The notes under the pieces were generated by a model. The model made no database searches. It was given only the letters and a program-made list of their open reading frames with translations, and was not told where the DNA came from. A stretch of DNA of 64,000 nt from Mitsuaria sp. WAJ17 (GTDB taxonomy: Bacteria > Pseudomonadota > Gammaproteobacteria > Burkholderiales > Burkholderiaceae_C): assembly GCF_014174515.1 (NCBI RefSeq), contig NZ_JACJUG010000017.1, forward strand, positions 48,782 through 112,781. Reading direction: 5' to 3'. The number at the start of each line of letters is the position of its first letter. Within the stretch, counting starts at the first letter, position 1. Below, piece after piece: positions 53,668-63,899 of the stretch. A program made the translations under genes and the position numbers.

Positions 53668-56232
53668 TCAGGTGATGTCCTGCAAGCGCAGGCTCTGCAT
53701 GACCGGCTTCTGCAGCACGCCGCGCAGGCCCCACCAGCCAGCCAGCCAGGCAAGAAGCGCACCTGCCAGGCCGCTGGCGGGAATCAGCCAGGGATTGAGC
53801 GTCCAGCTGAACTCGAAGACCCGGGCCGCCAGCACTGCGCCGATCAACAGGGCCGCGCCGCCCGCCAGCACGCCGGCCAGCAGCCCCAGGCCCAGCAGCT
53901 CGGCGCTCTGGACCCGGCCCAGCAGACGCGAGCCCGCGCCCATGGCCCGCATCAGCGCGAACTCGCGCATGCGGGCCTCGCGGGTGCTGCTCACTGCCGT
54001 CAGCAGCACGATCAGGCCAACAGCCAGCGTGAAGGCGAACAGCACCTGCACCGCGGAGGCAACCTGATCCAGCACCTGCTGGACCTGGTCGAGCTGCGCG
54101 CGAACATCCACCGCCGTGATGTTGGGGAAGTCACGGGCCAGCTGCTTGTCCAGGGCTTTGGCATTGGCGGGCGCGCGGAAAGCCGTGATGTAGCTGCGGG
54201 GCAGGTCCGCCATCTCCCGCCGCGGGAAGAGAACAAAGAAATTCACCCGCATGGAGGACCAATCCAGCTTGCGTATCGTGGTGATGCGGGCCTCGACGAC
54301 CTGCCCGGCCACATCGAAACGCAGGCGGTCGCCCAGCTTCAGGCCCAGGTCACGCGCGATGCCCTGCTCCACACTCAGACCGTCCTGCTCATCGGCCACC
54401 CAACGGCCCTCGGCCAGTTGGTTGTGCACGGGCAGGGTTTCGCTGTGGCTCAGGTTGAATTCGCGCTCCACCAGGCGTTGCGTGCGCTCCACCTTGAACT
54501 GCTCGGGCTTGATCTCGGCTCCGTTGATGGCGACTAGGCGGCCTCGGATCATGGGGTACCAGTCGAAGCCCTTCACGCCAGCGCTGTCCAGGCTGCGCCT
54601 GAAGGCCTCGCCCTGCTCGGGCTGGATGTTGATCACGAAGCGGTCCGGCGCCTCCTTGGGCGTAGCGGCGCGCCAGCTGTTGATCAGGTCGGTGCGCAAG
54701 AGCAGCAGCAGGGCCAGGGCGAGCAGGCCGATGCCCAGGGCGGAGACCTGCACCACGGCGAACACCGGTCGCGCGCTGAGCTGCCGCGTGGCCAGCGCCA
54801 GCCAGCGTGGCGCGCCGGCCTGGGGTACCGCGCGCCGCAGGATCCGCAGCACCAGCCACGCGCCCAGTGCAAAGACGGCCAGGGCCAGCGCAAATCCGCC
54901 GGCCGTGCCCAGGCCCAGTTTCCAGTCGCCGGCCACCAGGGCCAGCAGCCCCGCGAAGCCCAGCAGGCCTGCCAGCAAGACCAGGCCCGAGGCCATGCGC
55001 ACGCCGCCCAGGTCCCGCCGGATCACACGCAGGGGCGGCACCGAGGCCAGTTGCAGCACCGGCCCCAGGCCGAAGCCCATCATCAGGCTCAGGCCCAGAC
55101 CGAGCCCGCCTACCGCCGTGGCCCCGCCCGGCGGCGGCAGGCTCACGGACATCAGCCCGGCCAGCAGGCGCACGAAGACCTCGTGCAGCAGCAGCCCGCC
55201 CAGCACGCCCACCGCGCTGGCCAGCAGCCCCGCGAAGCCGAACTCCAGCACATGGATGCGCGCGATCCTCGATTGGGACTGGCCCAGCACGCGCAGCATG
55301 GCGCAGTCGTCCAGATGGCGCAGCGCGAAATCGCGCGAGGCCAGGCTGATGGCGACTGCTGCGAGCAGCGCAGCCAGCATGGCCACCAGGCGAAGGAAGA
55401 GGCTGGCACGGTCCAGGGTCTGGCGCATCTCGGGGCGTCCGGTCTCCAGGTTCTCCAGGCGCAGGCCGCGCCAGCCCTGGCGCTCGACCAGGGCGCTCGC
55501 CTCCTTCATGAAACGCGCCGCAGCCTGGGGGTCGGCAGATGGGCTTAGCACAGCCATCCGGTAGGTGACGCGGCTGCTGGGCTGGACCAGGCCGGTGGCT
55601 GCCAGGTCGGCCTCGTTGAGCATCAGCCGTGGCGCGAAGCTGAGGAAACCCGCGCCACGGTCTGGTTCGTTGAGGATCACCCCTGCCACCTTCAGCCGAC
55701 AGTCCCCCAGCAACAGGCTGGCGCCCAAGCTCAGGTCCAGCGCGTCGAGCACCGGGGCGTCCACCCACACCTCGCCGGGTGCCGGTGCGCCCACGCGGCG
55801 GCCGTCCATGAGCAAGACCTGACCCCGAAGCGGATAGCTGGCGGACACCGCCTTGACCGTCACCAGGCGCGTGCTCCCGCCCTCGGCCCGCGCCATGCTG
55901 GGGAAGGTGACGCTGTGCATGCGCTGCAACTGCATCTGCTGGGCCAGCGCCTGGAGCTCGGGCGCCATGGGATGGTCCGAGGCCACCAGCGCATCGCCGC
56001 CCAGCAGCTGCGCGGCATCGCGCCGCAGCCCGGCCTCCATGCGTTCGGAAAGAAAGCCGACGGCCGTCACCGCGGCCACTGCAAGCACCAGGGCAAGGCT
56101 CAGCATGCGCAGCTCGCCGGCCCGCCAGTCCCGCAGCAGCTGGCGCCAGGCCAGCACGAGGACCGAGGGTGGGCGGGGTCGTTCTACAGGCGCAGCAGAC
56201 GGGCGGCGCTCCGAGGCGGAGGAGGTATCCAT
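53668..56232 (-). CDS. FtsX/YbbP-type ABC transporter permease
   Basis: 854 aa from MDTSSASERR. About ten membrane helices arranged as two FtsX domains: the first after LFLRLVAMLAALLAAVAISL, the second at the C-terminus (VLFAFTLAVGLIVLLTAVSS; EFALMRAMGAGSRLLGRVQS), with a periplasmic MacB-like domain near the N-terminus. It resembles E. coli YbbP, a permease of unclear substrate that usually pairs with the ATPase YbbA; no ATPase gene adjoins it here. Confidence 0.9.
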   Translation of the reverse strand: MDTSSASERRPSAAPVERPRPPSVLVLAWRQLLRDWRAGELRMLSLALVLAVAAVTAVGFLSERMEAGLRRDAAQLLGGDALVASDHPMAPELQALAQQMQLQRMHSVTFPSMARAEGGSTRLVTVKAVSASYPLRGQVLLMDGRRVGAPAPGEVWVDAPVLDALDLSLGASLLLGDCRLKVAGVILNEPDRGAGFLSFAPRLMLNEADLAATGLVQPSSRVTYRMAVLSPSADPQAAARFMKEASALVERQGWRGLRLENLETGRPEMRQTLDRASLFLRLVAMLAALLAAVAISLASRDFALRHLDDCAMLRVLGQSQSRIARIHVLEFGFAGLLASAVGVLGGLLLHEVFVRLLAGLMSVSLPPPGGATAVGGLGLGLSLMMGFGLGPVLQLASVPPLRVIRRDLGGVRMASGLVLLAGLLGFAGLLALVAGDWKLGLGTAGGFALALAVFALGAWLVLRILRRAVPQAGAPRWLALATRQLSARPVFAVVQVSALGIGLLALALLLLLRTDLINSWRAATPKEAPDRFVINIQPEQGEAFRRSLDSAGVKGFDWYPMIRGRLVAINGAEIKPEQFKVERTQRLVEREFNLSHSETLPVHNQLAEGRWVADEQDGLSVEQGIARDLGLKLGDRLRFDVAGQVVEARITTIRKLDWSSMRVNFFVLFPRREMADLPRSYITAFRAPANAKALDKQLARDFPNITAVDVRAQLDQVQQVLDQVASAVQVLFAFTLAVGLIVLLTAVSSTREARMREFALMRAMGAGSRLLGRVQSAELLGLGLLAGVLAGGAALLIGAVLAARVFEFSWTLNPWLIPASGLAGALLAWLAGWWGLRGVLQKPVMQSLRLQDIT

Positions 56233-56324
56233 GCCGCACTGTAAGGGCGGATGTCCAATGCTTTTGAACCCTGCGTGCAAGTCCCCGCAGCCCTGTGCGG
56301 CGAACGCTCTGCTGCAATGCATCC

Positions 56325-57179
56325 ATGACCACCGCCACTGCCATCGCCCCGCTCTTCCTGTCACACGGTTCACCGATGACGGCCCTGGAGCCCGGCGCTG
56401 CGGGCCTGTTCATGCAGGCCCTGGGGCGCCTGCTCCTGAAGACCGCCGAGGCCCGCCCCCAAGCCATCCTGGCCCTGTCTGCGCACAGCCTGGCGCAGCA
56501 CCCCACCTTGTTCGTGGCGCAGCGCCAGCATGCCGTCCATGACTTCGCCGGTTTCGACCCGGCGCTGTATCAGCTGCACTACGACGCCCCTGGTGCACCA
56601 GGCCTGGCCGCTGAGCTGCAGGCCAGCCTGCCTGCGCTGCTTCAGGCGCAGGCCATGGCCGGTCTGGACCACGGCATCTGGGCGCCGCTGCGCTACATGG
56701 TCCCCCAGGCGGACGTCCCCGTGCTGCCGCTGGGCTTCTCACCCCGGGCCAGCCCGGCCCATCTGTGGGCGCTTGGGCGTGCCCTGGCCCCCTGGGCTGA
56801 GCGGGGCGTGCAGATCCTGGCCAGTGGCAGCATCACCCACAACCTGCGCCGCGTCTTCCAGGGCGGCAGCGCCGTCGATGCGCCGGAAATCGCAGAATCC
56901 AAGGCCTTTCGCCACTGGTGGGCGATGCAGGCCGCGGCCTCGAACTGGCCCGCGCTGCTGGACTACCGCCGCCAAGCGCCGCATGCCATCGACATGCACC
57001 CGACCGACGAGCACCTGCTCCCCTGGTTCGTTGCAGCCGGCGCGGGCGGCCCGGCGGCGCCAGCGCTGCGCATCCATGAGAGTGTGACCTATGGCTGCCT
57101 GGGCATGGACGCCTATGCCTTTGGCCCGCAGGCCCCGGCGCTGGCAGAGGCCTTGTCCATTACACGCCAGGTCCGCTGA
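56325..57179 (+). CDS. DODA-type extradiol ring-cleavage dioxygenase (YgiD-like)
   Basis: 284 aa from MTTATAIAPLF. Metal-ligand candidates are in the conserved places: PLFLSHGSPM, LALSAHS, SGSITHNLRR and PTDEHLLPWF. Also GLDHGIWAPLRYM, typical of the LigB/DODA group. E. coli YgiD cleaves 4,5-DOPA in vitro; the natural substrate is uncertain. It is divergent from the permease gene, with 92 bases between them. Confidence 0.92.
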   Translation: MTTATAIAPLFLSHGSPMTALEPGAAGLFMQALGRLLLKTAEARPQAILALSAHSLAQHPTLFVAQRQHAVHDFAGFDPALYQLHYDAPGAPGLAAELQASLPALLQAQAMAGLDHGIWAPLRYMVPQADVPVLPLGFSPRASPAHLWALGRALAPWAERGVQILASGSITHNLRRVFQGGSAVDAPEIAESKAFRHWWAMQAAASNWPALLDYRRQAPHAIDMHPTDEHLLPWFVAAGAGGPAAPALRIHESVTYGCLGMDAYAFGPQAPALAEALSITRQVR

Positions 57180-57196
57180 GCAATGCCGAACCTGCC

Positions 57197-57202
57197 TATA
57201 AT
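57197..57202 (+). promoter_or_regulatory. -10 element upstream of tRNA-Gly
   Basis: TATAAT 44 bases before the tRNA 5' end; the matching -35 is weak. Confidence 0.5.
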
Positions 57203-57245
57203 CCGCGCCAGCCCCACGCCCCCTGCGCGCTGGCGCCACACCTCA

Positions 57246-57319
57246 GCGGGTGTAGTTCAATGGTAGAACGCTAGCTTCCCAAGCTCGATACGTGGGTTCG
57301 ATTCCCATCACCCGCTCCA
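57246..57319 (+). tRNA. tRNA-Gly, anticodon CCC
   Basis: Cloverleaf: acceptor GCGGGTG / CACCCGC, D arm with GTTC...GAAC, anticodon loop TTCCCAA giving anticodon CCC (decodes GGG), T arm TGGGT-TCGATTC-CCATC in the standard form, and an encoded CCA end. The anticodon stem has one T/C mismatch (positions 28-42). Confidence 0.95.
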
Positions 57320-57387
57320 CCCCCTGTCCTTGGCCCTCAGGCGCAATTCGACAAGGGTCCGCGAGCGAGCCTGTGGATTCAGCGAAC

Positions 57388-58878
57388 TCAGCGCTGGATG
57401 TCACCCAGGCAGAGGTACTTCACTTCCACGTAGTCATCGATGCCCTGGTGGGCGCCTTCACGACCTAGGCCAGACTGCTTGACTCCGCCGAAGGGCACCT
57501 CGGCCGTCGAGATCAGGCCGGCGTTGACGCCGACCATGCCGTACTCCAGCGCCTCGCCCACTCGAAATACGCGCCCGATGTCACGGCTGTAGAAGTAGCT
57601 CGCGAGCCCGAACTCAGTGGCATTGGCCGCCTCGATGACCTCGGCCTCGGTGTCGAAGCAGAACACGGGGGCCACGGGGCCGAAGGTCTCCTCGCGGGCG
57701 CAGAGCATGTCGGCCCGCACATCGGCCAGCAAGGTGGGGGCGTAGAACTGGCCGGACCCCAGGCCCTCGGCACGGTAGCCGCCGGCGAGCAATCGGGCGC
57801 CCTTGGCCAGGGCATCCGCGACATGACTCTCCACCTTGGCGACCGCATCCGCATCGATCAGCGGGCCCACGTTGACGCCGGCTTCGAAGCCATTGCCGAC
57901 CTTCAACTCGGCCACCTTGGCAGCCAGCTTCTCCACGAAGGCGTCATAGACGCCGCGCTGCACATAAAGCCGGTTGGCGCAGACGCAGGTCTGGCCGGCA
58001 TTGCGGTACTTGCTGGCCATGGCGCCTTCCACGGCGGCATCGAGGTCGGCATCATCGAAGACGATGAAGGGCGCATTGCCACCCAGCTCCAACGACAGCT
58101 TCTTGACCGTGGCCGCACACTGGCGCATCAGGACGCGGCCCACCTCGGTGGAGCCGGTGAAAGACAGATGGCGCACCACGTCGCTCTGGCACAGCACCTG
58201 GCCGATCTCGATGGAGCCCTGGGCATCGGATGTCAGCACATTGAGCACGCCGGCAGGCAGGCCGGCACGCTGAGCCAACTCGGCCACGGCCAGGGCCGAC
58301 AGGGGCGTGGCCTCGGCCGGCTTGATCACGACGGTGCAGCCAGCAGCCAGCGCGGGGGCCACCTTGCGGGTGATCATCGCGATAGGGAAGTTCCAGGGTG
58401 TGATGGCCGCGCATACGCCCATGGCTTGCTTGATGACGAGATAGCGCTTGTTGTTGTCCGTTGTGGGAATGGTCTCGCCGTAGATGCGCTTGCCCTCCTC
58501 GGCGAACCACTCCAGGAAGCTGGCGCCATACACCACCTCGCCCCGCGCCTCGGCCAGGGGCTTGCCCTGCTCGGCCGTCATGATGCGGGCCAGGTCATCC
58601 GCATGGCGCAGCATCAACTGGTGCCAGCGCATGAGGATGGCGGCGCGCTCCTTGGCCGTCTTGCTGCGCCAAGCCGGCCAGGCGGCGCTGGCCGCCGCGA
58701 TGGCGGACTCAGCCTCGGCCGCGCCCAGGCGGGACACCTCGGCCAGCAACTGACCGGTAGCCGGGTCGTTCACTGGAAACCGTGCCTCGCCGCCAACCCA
58801 CTCGCCGTTGATCAGGCCCTGTTGGCGCAACAGGCTCGCGTCGTCCAGGGCGGCCAGGGCGGAGGTCTTGTTGTCCAT
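57388..58878 (-). CDS. gabD: NAD(P)-dependent succinate-semialdehyde dehydrogenase
   Basis: 496 aa from MDNKTSALAAL; ribosome site CCGGAG. An aldehyde dehydrogenase fold with the catalytic Cys298 (NAGQTCVCANR) and Glu264 (LELGGNAPF), cofactor motifs PWNFPIAMI, KPAEATPLSALA and FTGSTEVGR. Length and motifs (GEVVYGASFLEWFAEEGKR) fit GabD, which oxidises succinate semialdehyde to succinate in the GABA route; glutarate semialdehyde is an alternative. It is a single gene, divergent from alaS. Confidence 0.93.
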   Translation of the reverse strand: MDNKTSALAALDDASLLRQQGLINGEWVGGEARFPVNDPATGQLLAEVSRLGAAEAESAIAAASAAWPAWRSKTAKERAAILMRWHQLMLRHADDLARIMTAEQGKPLAEARGEVVYGASFLEWFAEEGKRIYGETIPTTDNNKRYLVIKQAMGVCAAITPWNFPIAMITRKVAPALAAGCTVVIKPAEATPLSALAVAELAQRAGLPAGVLNVLTSDAQGSIEIGQVLCQSDVVRHLSFTGSTEVGRVLMRQCAATVKKLSLELGGNAPFIVFDDADLDAAVEGAMASKYRNAGQTCVCANRLYVQRGVYDAFVEKLAAKVAELKVGNGFEAGVNVGPLIDADAVAKVESHVADALAKGARLLAGGYRAEGLGSGQFYAPTLLADVRADMLCAREETFGPVAPVFCFDTEAEVIEAANATEFGLASYFYSRDIGRVFRVGEALEYGMVGVNAGLISTAEVPFGGVKQSGLGREGAHQGIDDYVEVKYLCLGDIQR

Positions 58879-58955
58879 TGAAAACTCCGGGAATGGGGGG
58901 TGTGGAGACAGCACTCTACCCCGGCCGCAAAGCCACCTCGGGCAATGCCGGCCCC

Positions 58956-58961
58956 TATAAT
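58956..58961 (+). promoter_or_regulatory. -10 element of the alaS promoter
   Basis: TATAAT 80 bases before the alaS ATG, in a short AT-rich tract between the divergent gabD and alaS genes; no good -35 is visible. Confidence 0.5.
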
Positions 58962-59041
58962 CAAAAATCCCCAAAAATCAAGTATTTACCGCGTCGCCGA
59001 CGCCCTTGCCCCGGGCTCACGCCCGCAATGAAAGTGGCCGC

Positions 59042-61669
59042 ATGAAAGCAGCAGACATTCGCCAGACCTTTCTGAAGTTCTTCGAATCCAAGGGACACCA
59101 GATCGTCGCCTCCAGCCCCGTGGTGCCGGGGGACGACCCCACCCTGCTGTTCACCAACGCGGGCATGAACCAGTTCAAGGACGTGTTCCTTGGCTTCGAC
59201 AAGCGCCCCTACAGCCGCGCCACCACGGCCCAGAAGTGCATCCGCGCTGGCGGCAAGCACAATGACCTCGACAACGTCGGCTACACCGCCCGCCATCACA
59301 CCTTCTTCGAGATGCTGGGCAACTTCAGCTTTGGCGACTACTTCAAGAAGGACGCCATCAGCTATGCCTGGGAACTGCTGACCCAGCACTACAGGCTGCC
59401 GGCCGAGAAGCTGTGGGTGACCGTCTACTCCGAAGACGACGAGGCCTACGAGATCTGGAACAAGGTGGTGGGCGTGCCCGCCGAGCGCATCGTGCGCATC
59501 GGCGACAACAAGGGCGGCCGCTACATGTCCGATAACTTCTGGATGATGGGCGACACCGGCCCCTGCGGCCCCTGCACCGAAATCTTCTTCGACCATGGCC
59601 CGGACGTGGCCGGCGGTCCTCCGGGCAGCCCCGACGAAGACGGCGACCGCTACATCGAGATCTGGAACAACGTGTTCATGCAGTTCAACCGGACCGAGGA
59701 CGGCGTGATGCACCCGCTGCCCAAGCCCTCGGTGGACACGGGCATGGGCCTGGAGCGCATCGCCGCCGTGCTGCAGCATGTGCACTCGAACTACGAGATC
59801 GACACCTTCGCGGCCCTGCTGGCCGCGGCCAAGGCAGCCGTCGATGGTGCTGGCGCCGGCGACTGCGACAAGGGCAGCGCCTCGCTCAAGGTGATTGCCG
59901 ACCACATCCGCGCCTGCAGCTTCACCGTTGTGGACGGCGTGATCCCTGGCAACGAAGGTCGCGGCTACGTGCTGCGCCGCATCGCCCGCCGTGCCATCCG
60001 CCACGGCTACAAGCTGGGCGCCCGCACCCCTTTCTTCCACAAGATCGTGGTCGAGTTGGTGAAGCAGATGGGTGAGGCCTATCCTGAGCTGCGCCAGGCC
60101 GAGGCTCGCGTGACCGATGTGCTGCGCCAGGAGGAGGAGCGCTTCTTCCAGACCATCGCCAACGGCATGGAGATCCTGGAAAGCGCCCTGGCCAAGGGCG
60201 ACAAGCAGCTGGATGGCGAGACCGCCTTCAAGCTGCATGACACCTATGGTTTCCCGGTGGACCTGACCGCCGACGTCTGCCGCGAGCGCGGCGTGACCGT
60301 GGACCAGGCCGGCTTCGACGCCGCCATGAACAAGCAGCGCGAGCAAGCCCGTGCTGCCGGCAAGTTCAAGATGGCCCAGGGACTGGAATACACCGGGCCG
60401 GCCACCACCTTCCACGGTTATGAGCATCTGGTCTGCGAGACCAGCAAGGTCACTGCCGTGTATGTGGACGGCGTCTCTGTGCAGGAGGCCAAGGCAGGCG
60501 ACGACGCCGTGATCGTGCTGGACCACACCCCCTTCTATGCCGAAAGCGGCGGCCAGGTGGGTGACAGCGGAGAGCTGCGCAACGCCGGCACCCGCGTGCT
60601 CGTGGAAGACACGATCAAGATCCAGGCCGATGTGTTCGGCCACCACGGCCGTGTCATGGAAGGCTCGGTCAAGGTCGGTGACGGCTTCAAGGCCCAAGTC
60701 AACGCAGAGGCTCGTGGCAAGACCGTGCGCAACCACAGCGCCACCCACCTGATGCACAAGGCCTTGCGCGAAGTGCTGGGCGCCCATGTGCAGCAGAAGG
60801 GCTCGCTGGTCAATGCCGAACGCACCCGCTTTGACTTTGCCCACAACGCCCCAATGACGGCCGAGGAGATCCGCAAGGTCGAGGCCATCGTCAATGCCGA
60901 GATCCTGGCCAATGCCGGAGCCAAGGCCGAGGTGATGGCCCTGGACGATGCACAAAAGAGCGGCGCCATGATGCTGTTCGGCGAGAAGTACGGCGAGACC
61001 GTGCGCGTACTGAGCATCGGCAGCTCCAAGGAACTGTGCGGAGGCACCCATGTGAAGGCCACCGGTGATATCGGCCTGTTCAAGATCGTGGCCGAAGGCG
61101 GGGTCGCCGCCGGCGTGCGTCGCGTCGAGGCTGTGACGGGCGACAACGCCCTCGCCTACCTGCAGTCCTTGGAAGACACCGTGAACAGCTTGGCCGGCAG
61201 CCTGAAGGCCGCACCGGCCGAGCTGGAGCATCGCGTGGCTGGCGTCCTGGACCAGGTGCGTGCGCTGGAAAAGGAACTGGCTGCCGCCAAGAGCAAGCTG
61301 GCCTCCGCTCAGGGCGACGAACTGCTGAGCCAGGCCGTGGCCGTCAAGGGGCTCAAGGTGCTGGCAGCCACGCTGGTTGGCGCCGATGCCAAGACCCTGC
61401 GCGAAACCATGGACAAGCTCAAGGACAAGCTCAGAACTGCCGCCATCGTGTTGGCTGCCGTCGATGGGGACAAGGTGCAGCTGGCCGCGGGCGTGACCAG
61501 CGACAGCACCGGCAAGGTGAAGGCCGGTGAACTGGTCAACTACGTGGCCCAGCAGGTCGGCGGCAAGGGCGGCGGCAAGCCCGACATGGCGATGGCCGGC
61601 GGCACCGATGCCCGCGCCCTGCCCGCGGCCCTGGCCAGCGTGCACGCCTGGGTGGCCGAGCGCCTCTGA
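59042..61669 (+). CDS. alaS: Alanyl-tRNA synthetase
   Basis: 875 aa from [16 protein letters not shown]; an upstream in-frame start adds 12 unlikely residues. Class II catalytic core ([47 protein letters not shown]), the editing-domain zinc site ([24 protein letters not shown]) and the C-terminal oligomerisation domain. It charges tRNA-Ala and hydrolyses mischarged Ser/Gly. Confidence 0.99.
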   Translation: MKAADIRQTFLKFFESKGHQIVASSPVVPGDDPTLLFTNAGMNQFKDVFLGFDKRPYSRATTAQKCIRAGGKHNDLDNVGYTARHHTFFEMLGNFSFGDYFKKDAISYAWELLTQHYRLPAEKLWVTVYSEDDEAYEIWNKVVGVPAERIVRIGDNKGGRYMSDNFWMMGDTGPCGPCTEIFFDHGPDVAGGPPGSPDEDGDRYIEIWNNVFMQFNRTEDGVMHPLPKPSVDTGMGLERIAAVLQHVHSNYEIDTFAALLAAAKAAVDGAGAGDCDKGSASLKVIADHIRACSFTVVDGVIPGNEGRGYVLRRIARRAIRHGYKLGARTPFFHKIVVELVKQMGEAYPELRQAEARVTDVLRQEEERFFQTIANGMEILESALAKGDKQLDGETAFKLHDTYGFPVDLTADVCRERGVTVDQAGFDAAMNKQREQARAAGKFKMAQGLEYTGPATTFHGYEHLVCETSKVTAVYVDGVSVQEAKAGDDAVIVLDHTPFYAESGGQVGDSGELRNAGTRVLVEDTIKIQADVFGHHGRVMEGSVKVGDGFKAQVNAEARGKTVRNHSATHLMHKALREVLGAHVQQKGSLVNAERTRFDFAHNAPMTAEEIRKVEAIVNAEILANAGAKAEVMALDDAQKSGAMMLFGEKYGETVRVLSIGSSKELCGGTHVKATGDIGLFKIVAEGGVAAGVRRVEAVTGDNALAYLQSLEDTVNSLAGSLKAAPAELEHRVAGVLDQVRALEKELAAAKSKLASAQGDELLSQAVAVKGLKVLAATLVGADAKTLRETMDKLKDKLRTAAIVLAAVDGDKVQLAAGVTSDSTGKVKAGELVNYVAQQVGGKGGGKPDMAMAGGTDARALPAALASVHAWVAERL

Positions 61670-61689
61670 GCACCGGACTGATGCATCAT

Positions 61690-61714
61690 GGGGCCTCCAT
61701 CGAGGCCCCTTTTT
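61690..61714 (+). terminator. Rho-independent terminator of alaS
   Basis: GGGGCCT / AGGCCCC with a six-base loop followed by TTTTTC, 20 bases past the alaS stop. Confidence 0.9.
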
Positions 61715-61799
61715 CTTTTCCGGCAGGCGGGTGGCGACGCCAGCCTGCCGGGCTAAGGGCTGGAGCCATACCCGCCCCGCCGACGAGGAGTCCTTTCCC

Positions 61800-62387
61800 G
61801 TGCAAGAACGTCTGATGCAGCTTCTCGCCCAGCTTCCGCCCCGTGCCCGTCGCACCGCGACGCCGCTGTCGCCCGATCATCTGGACGGCCACCTCTGCGC
61901 GGGCCTCTGCCTGCACACCGCGGAGGAGCCGGTCGCCGTACTGGACGCCTACTGGGGCCAGGAATGGGCCGACGCACTGGTGGAGCAGGAGCTCCTGGAC
62001 GAGTTCATGGCATGGGTGGACGAACGGTGGCAGGCCCTGCTGGAAGCCTTGGACACGGTGCAGTTGCAGCGAGACCCAGATGCGCTGCCATTGGCCGAGG
62101 CCCTACCCTGGGCAAGGGAGCGGCCGGACTCACGCCAAGCGCCCGGGGGAATGCCCGCGGCCGCACGCGCTTGGGCGGAAGGATTCCTCAGCCAGAGCCA
62201 TGCTGGGGCGGGCCCTGAAGCCGATTCTGAATTGCTGAGCGTGATCGCCGCCCTGACCATGGGGGACGGACCAAGCCTGCAGGCCTATCTGCAGGAGGCC
62301 TATGACAGGCCACAAGAGATCTGCCCAGCAGCCCTCATCGACGACGCCTTGTTCGCTGCACAGGACTTGCGCCGGGCCACTCGCTAA
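61800..62387 (+). CDS. UPF0149 (YecA/YgfB) family protein
   Basis: 195 aa if the GTG at 61800 is used (AGGAG nine bases upstream); an ATG five codons on is the alternative. The family pattern is visible: PLSPDHLDGHLCAGLCLH near the N-terminus and MPAARAWAEGFL-like MPAAARAWAEGFLSQS in the centre, with two all-helical halves. The C-terminal zinc-binding SEC-C motif of YecA is absent, so it is of the short type. Its function is unknown. Confidence 0.75.
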   Translation: MQERLMQLLAQLPPRARRTATPLSPDHLDGHLCAGLCLHTAEEPVAVLDAYWGQEWADALVEQELLDEFMAWVDERWQALLEALDTVQLQRDPDALPLAEALPWARERPDSRQAPGGMPAAARAWAEGFLSQSHAGAGPEADSELLSVIAALTMGDGPSLQAYLQEAYDRPQEICPAALIDDALFAAQDLRRATR

Positions 62388-62475
62388 AGTTGCATCACAG
62401 GCGCCAGGCACAAGCCAGGCCCGAGCGGAGCCCCCTCTGGGTCAGTCTGCCGAGCTGACGACGGAGAGCCTCCTT

Positions 62476-62961
62476 TTAGAGGCGACCCTTGCAGTTAGGC
62501 GCCCCGCAGGCGCAGCGCAGGCGGCCCTCATGGTGGCTCTCGCCATAGTCGGCGGTAAGCTCCTCACCGGGCTCGATATCCCGAATGGCATAGAACTCAG
62601 CGCGCCCTTGGCGAATGCGCAGCACCGCATTCGGCAGGCAGGAGTGATTGATGTAGCGTAGCGGGCCATCGGACTCCGTAGCGTCGATGGCACGACGCTC
62701 GCTCACCTCCACCATATGGATGCGTGCCCGGCCCTTAATCCGTCGCCGGGCCTCCGCCACTGAAATCAGCTCTCCACGCATCTCGCCAATTTTTCGACGA
62801 GCGGGGATGGGCTCTGCGGCAAAGACGCCGTGCCCATCAATACGCGAGGGCTGCACGCTCACCAGGTATTTTTCGGCCGCTTGAGGACCAGCAGGCGCCT
62901 TGCTGCCGGGGGCGATCGATTTGGCAGGTTCCGGCGCGGCAATGGAGACAAGCTTGGGCAT
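62476..62961 (-). CDS. SET-domain protein (putative lysine methyltransferase)
   Basis: 161 aa from MPKLVSIAAPEP; a GTG 11 codons upstream is possible. A basic Ala/Pro-rich leader precedes a complete SET core: SRIDGHGVFAAEPIPARRKI, RYINHSCLPNAVLRI (the NHSCxPN cofactor motif), GEELTADYG, and a Cys-rich post-SET end CACGAPNCKGRL. Such proteins methylate lysines; in bacteria the substrates are mostly unknown. It is convergent with the UPF0149 gene and follows the small secreted-protein gene. Confidence 0.88.
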   Translation of the reverse strand: MPKLVSIAAPEPAKSIAPGSKAPAGPQAAEKYLVSVQPSRIDGHGVFAAEPIPARRKIGEMRGELISVAEARRRIKGRARIHMVEVSERRAIDATESDGPLRYINHSCLPNAVLRIRQGRAEFYAIRDIEPGEELTADYGESHHEGRLRCACGAPNCKGRL

Positions 62962-63076
62962 CAAGACAGGGCAGGCAAAGACAATGCTCCGCACTGTAAC
63001 GCGGTCCTGGATGGCTGATCAGGACCTTTCAGCTGCAGCTGGCAATTCCATCTGCAGGGCTGACGATGGGGTCGAG

Positions 63077-63370
63077 TCAGCTAGGGCGGCTACCGCTGCG
63101 CAGTTGTCCAGCGACCTGGGTGGGGGTCTCGTCCATGCGCAAGCCATCGACACTGACCTTGGGCAGACGCTCGATCGGGCCCTGAGCCGGCCCGGCCTTG
63201 CCGCCATTGTCCACGGAACGCTTGCCGGTGAGGACCAGGCGCGTCAGCTTGACGACCTCGCTGGCATCCGCCCGCTCAGCGGGAATGAACAGGCTCACAG
63301 CCAGCATGCATGCAGCGGCCATCACCGCACCTTTGCGGCTCACGCGTTCAGCTTGCTGCACTTGCTTCAT
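63077..63370 (-). CDS. Small putative secreted protein
   Basis: 97 aa from MKQVQQAERVSRKG, with GGTGGG before the ATG. A basic start and hydrophobic core (AVMAAACMLAVSLFI) followed by AERADA look like a signal peptide; the mature part (SEVVKLTRLVLTGKRSVDNG) is short and Lys/Arg-rich. I do not recognise a family, so this remains a hypothetical gene; the open frame continues upstream to 63601 without a better start. Confidence 0.5.
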   Translation of the reverse strand: MKQVQQAERVSRKGAVMAAACMLAVSLFIPAERADASEVVKLTRLVLTGKRSVDNGGKAGPAQGPIERLPKVSVDGLRMDETPTQVAGQLRSGSRPS

Positions 63371-63899
63371 GATCCCACCAGCCCTGTCAGATTGTGTAGA
63401 CACAGTATCTGAAGTCATGGCCCCTGCCGCCAGCCCTAAGCGACGAAGCGCCGTCCTTGCAGAGTGACCTGCGGCCTTGTCGGATGAAACGCTTGGAAGG
63501 CCGATGAAATGCGAGTCACTCATGCCTGGGACAAGCCTGGCACGAGGGTGAGATGCAGCAGGACGCATCAGCCTGCGCTCCAGGGGCACGCCCACCTGCA
63601 TGCGACGGAAACCGCCAGCGCAGCACCGGCTGCCAGTCCATTTTGACCAGACAAGCTCAGACGTAGCGGAACGCCTGACCGTGCGTTAGCTCATCCCCGC
63701 GTGAGCTAGGCAGACGCATCGCTCGGGTGGCAGCGCGATGGCGCGCGACTCCGGATCTCGCAGGATGCCCTTGGGGCAATACCAGCAGGAGCTCGGATCC
63801 TCTGCCGGCCGGGGCCAGCGACAGGATGCTCTAAGCGGCTGCCCCGTCCTGCTGATGCCCCGAAATTCAAGCCAGAGGTGATTTCTGGAATCCCAAAAG
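63371..63899. other. Region between the small secreted-protein gene and the rRNA terminator
   Basis: About 530 bases with no gene I can support. A reading frame from 63967 to 63686 starts inside the 5S gene and is not credible. An inverted repeat TAGCTCA/TGAGCTA (63687-63708) is the only structure noticed. Confidence 0.5.

Noticed and set aside
58961..61855. 964-codon reading frame antisense to alaS
   Set aside because: alaS is unmistakable on the plus strand; the antisense frame is a composition artefact.
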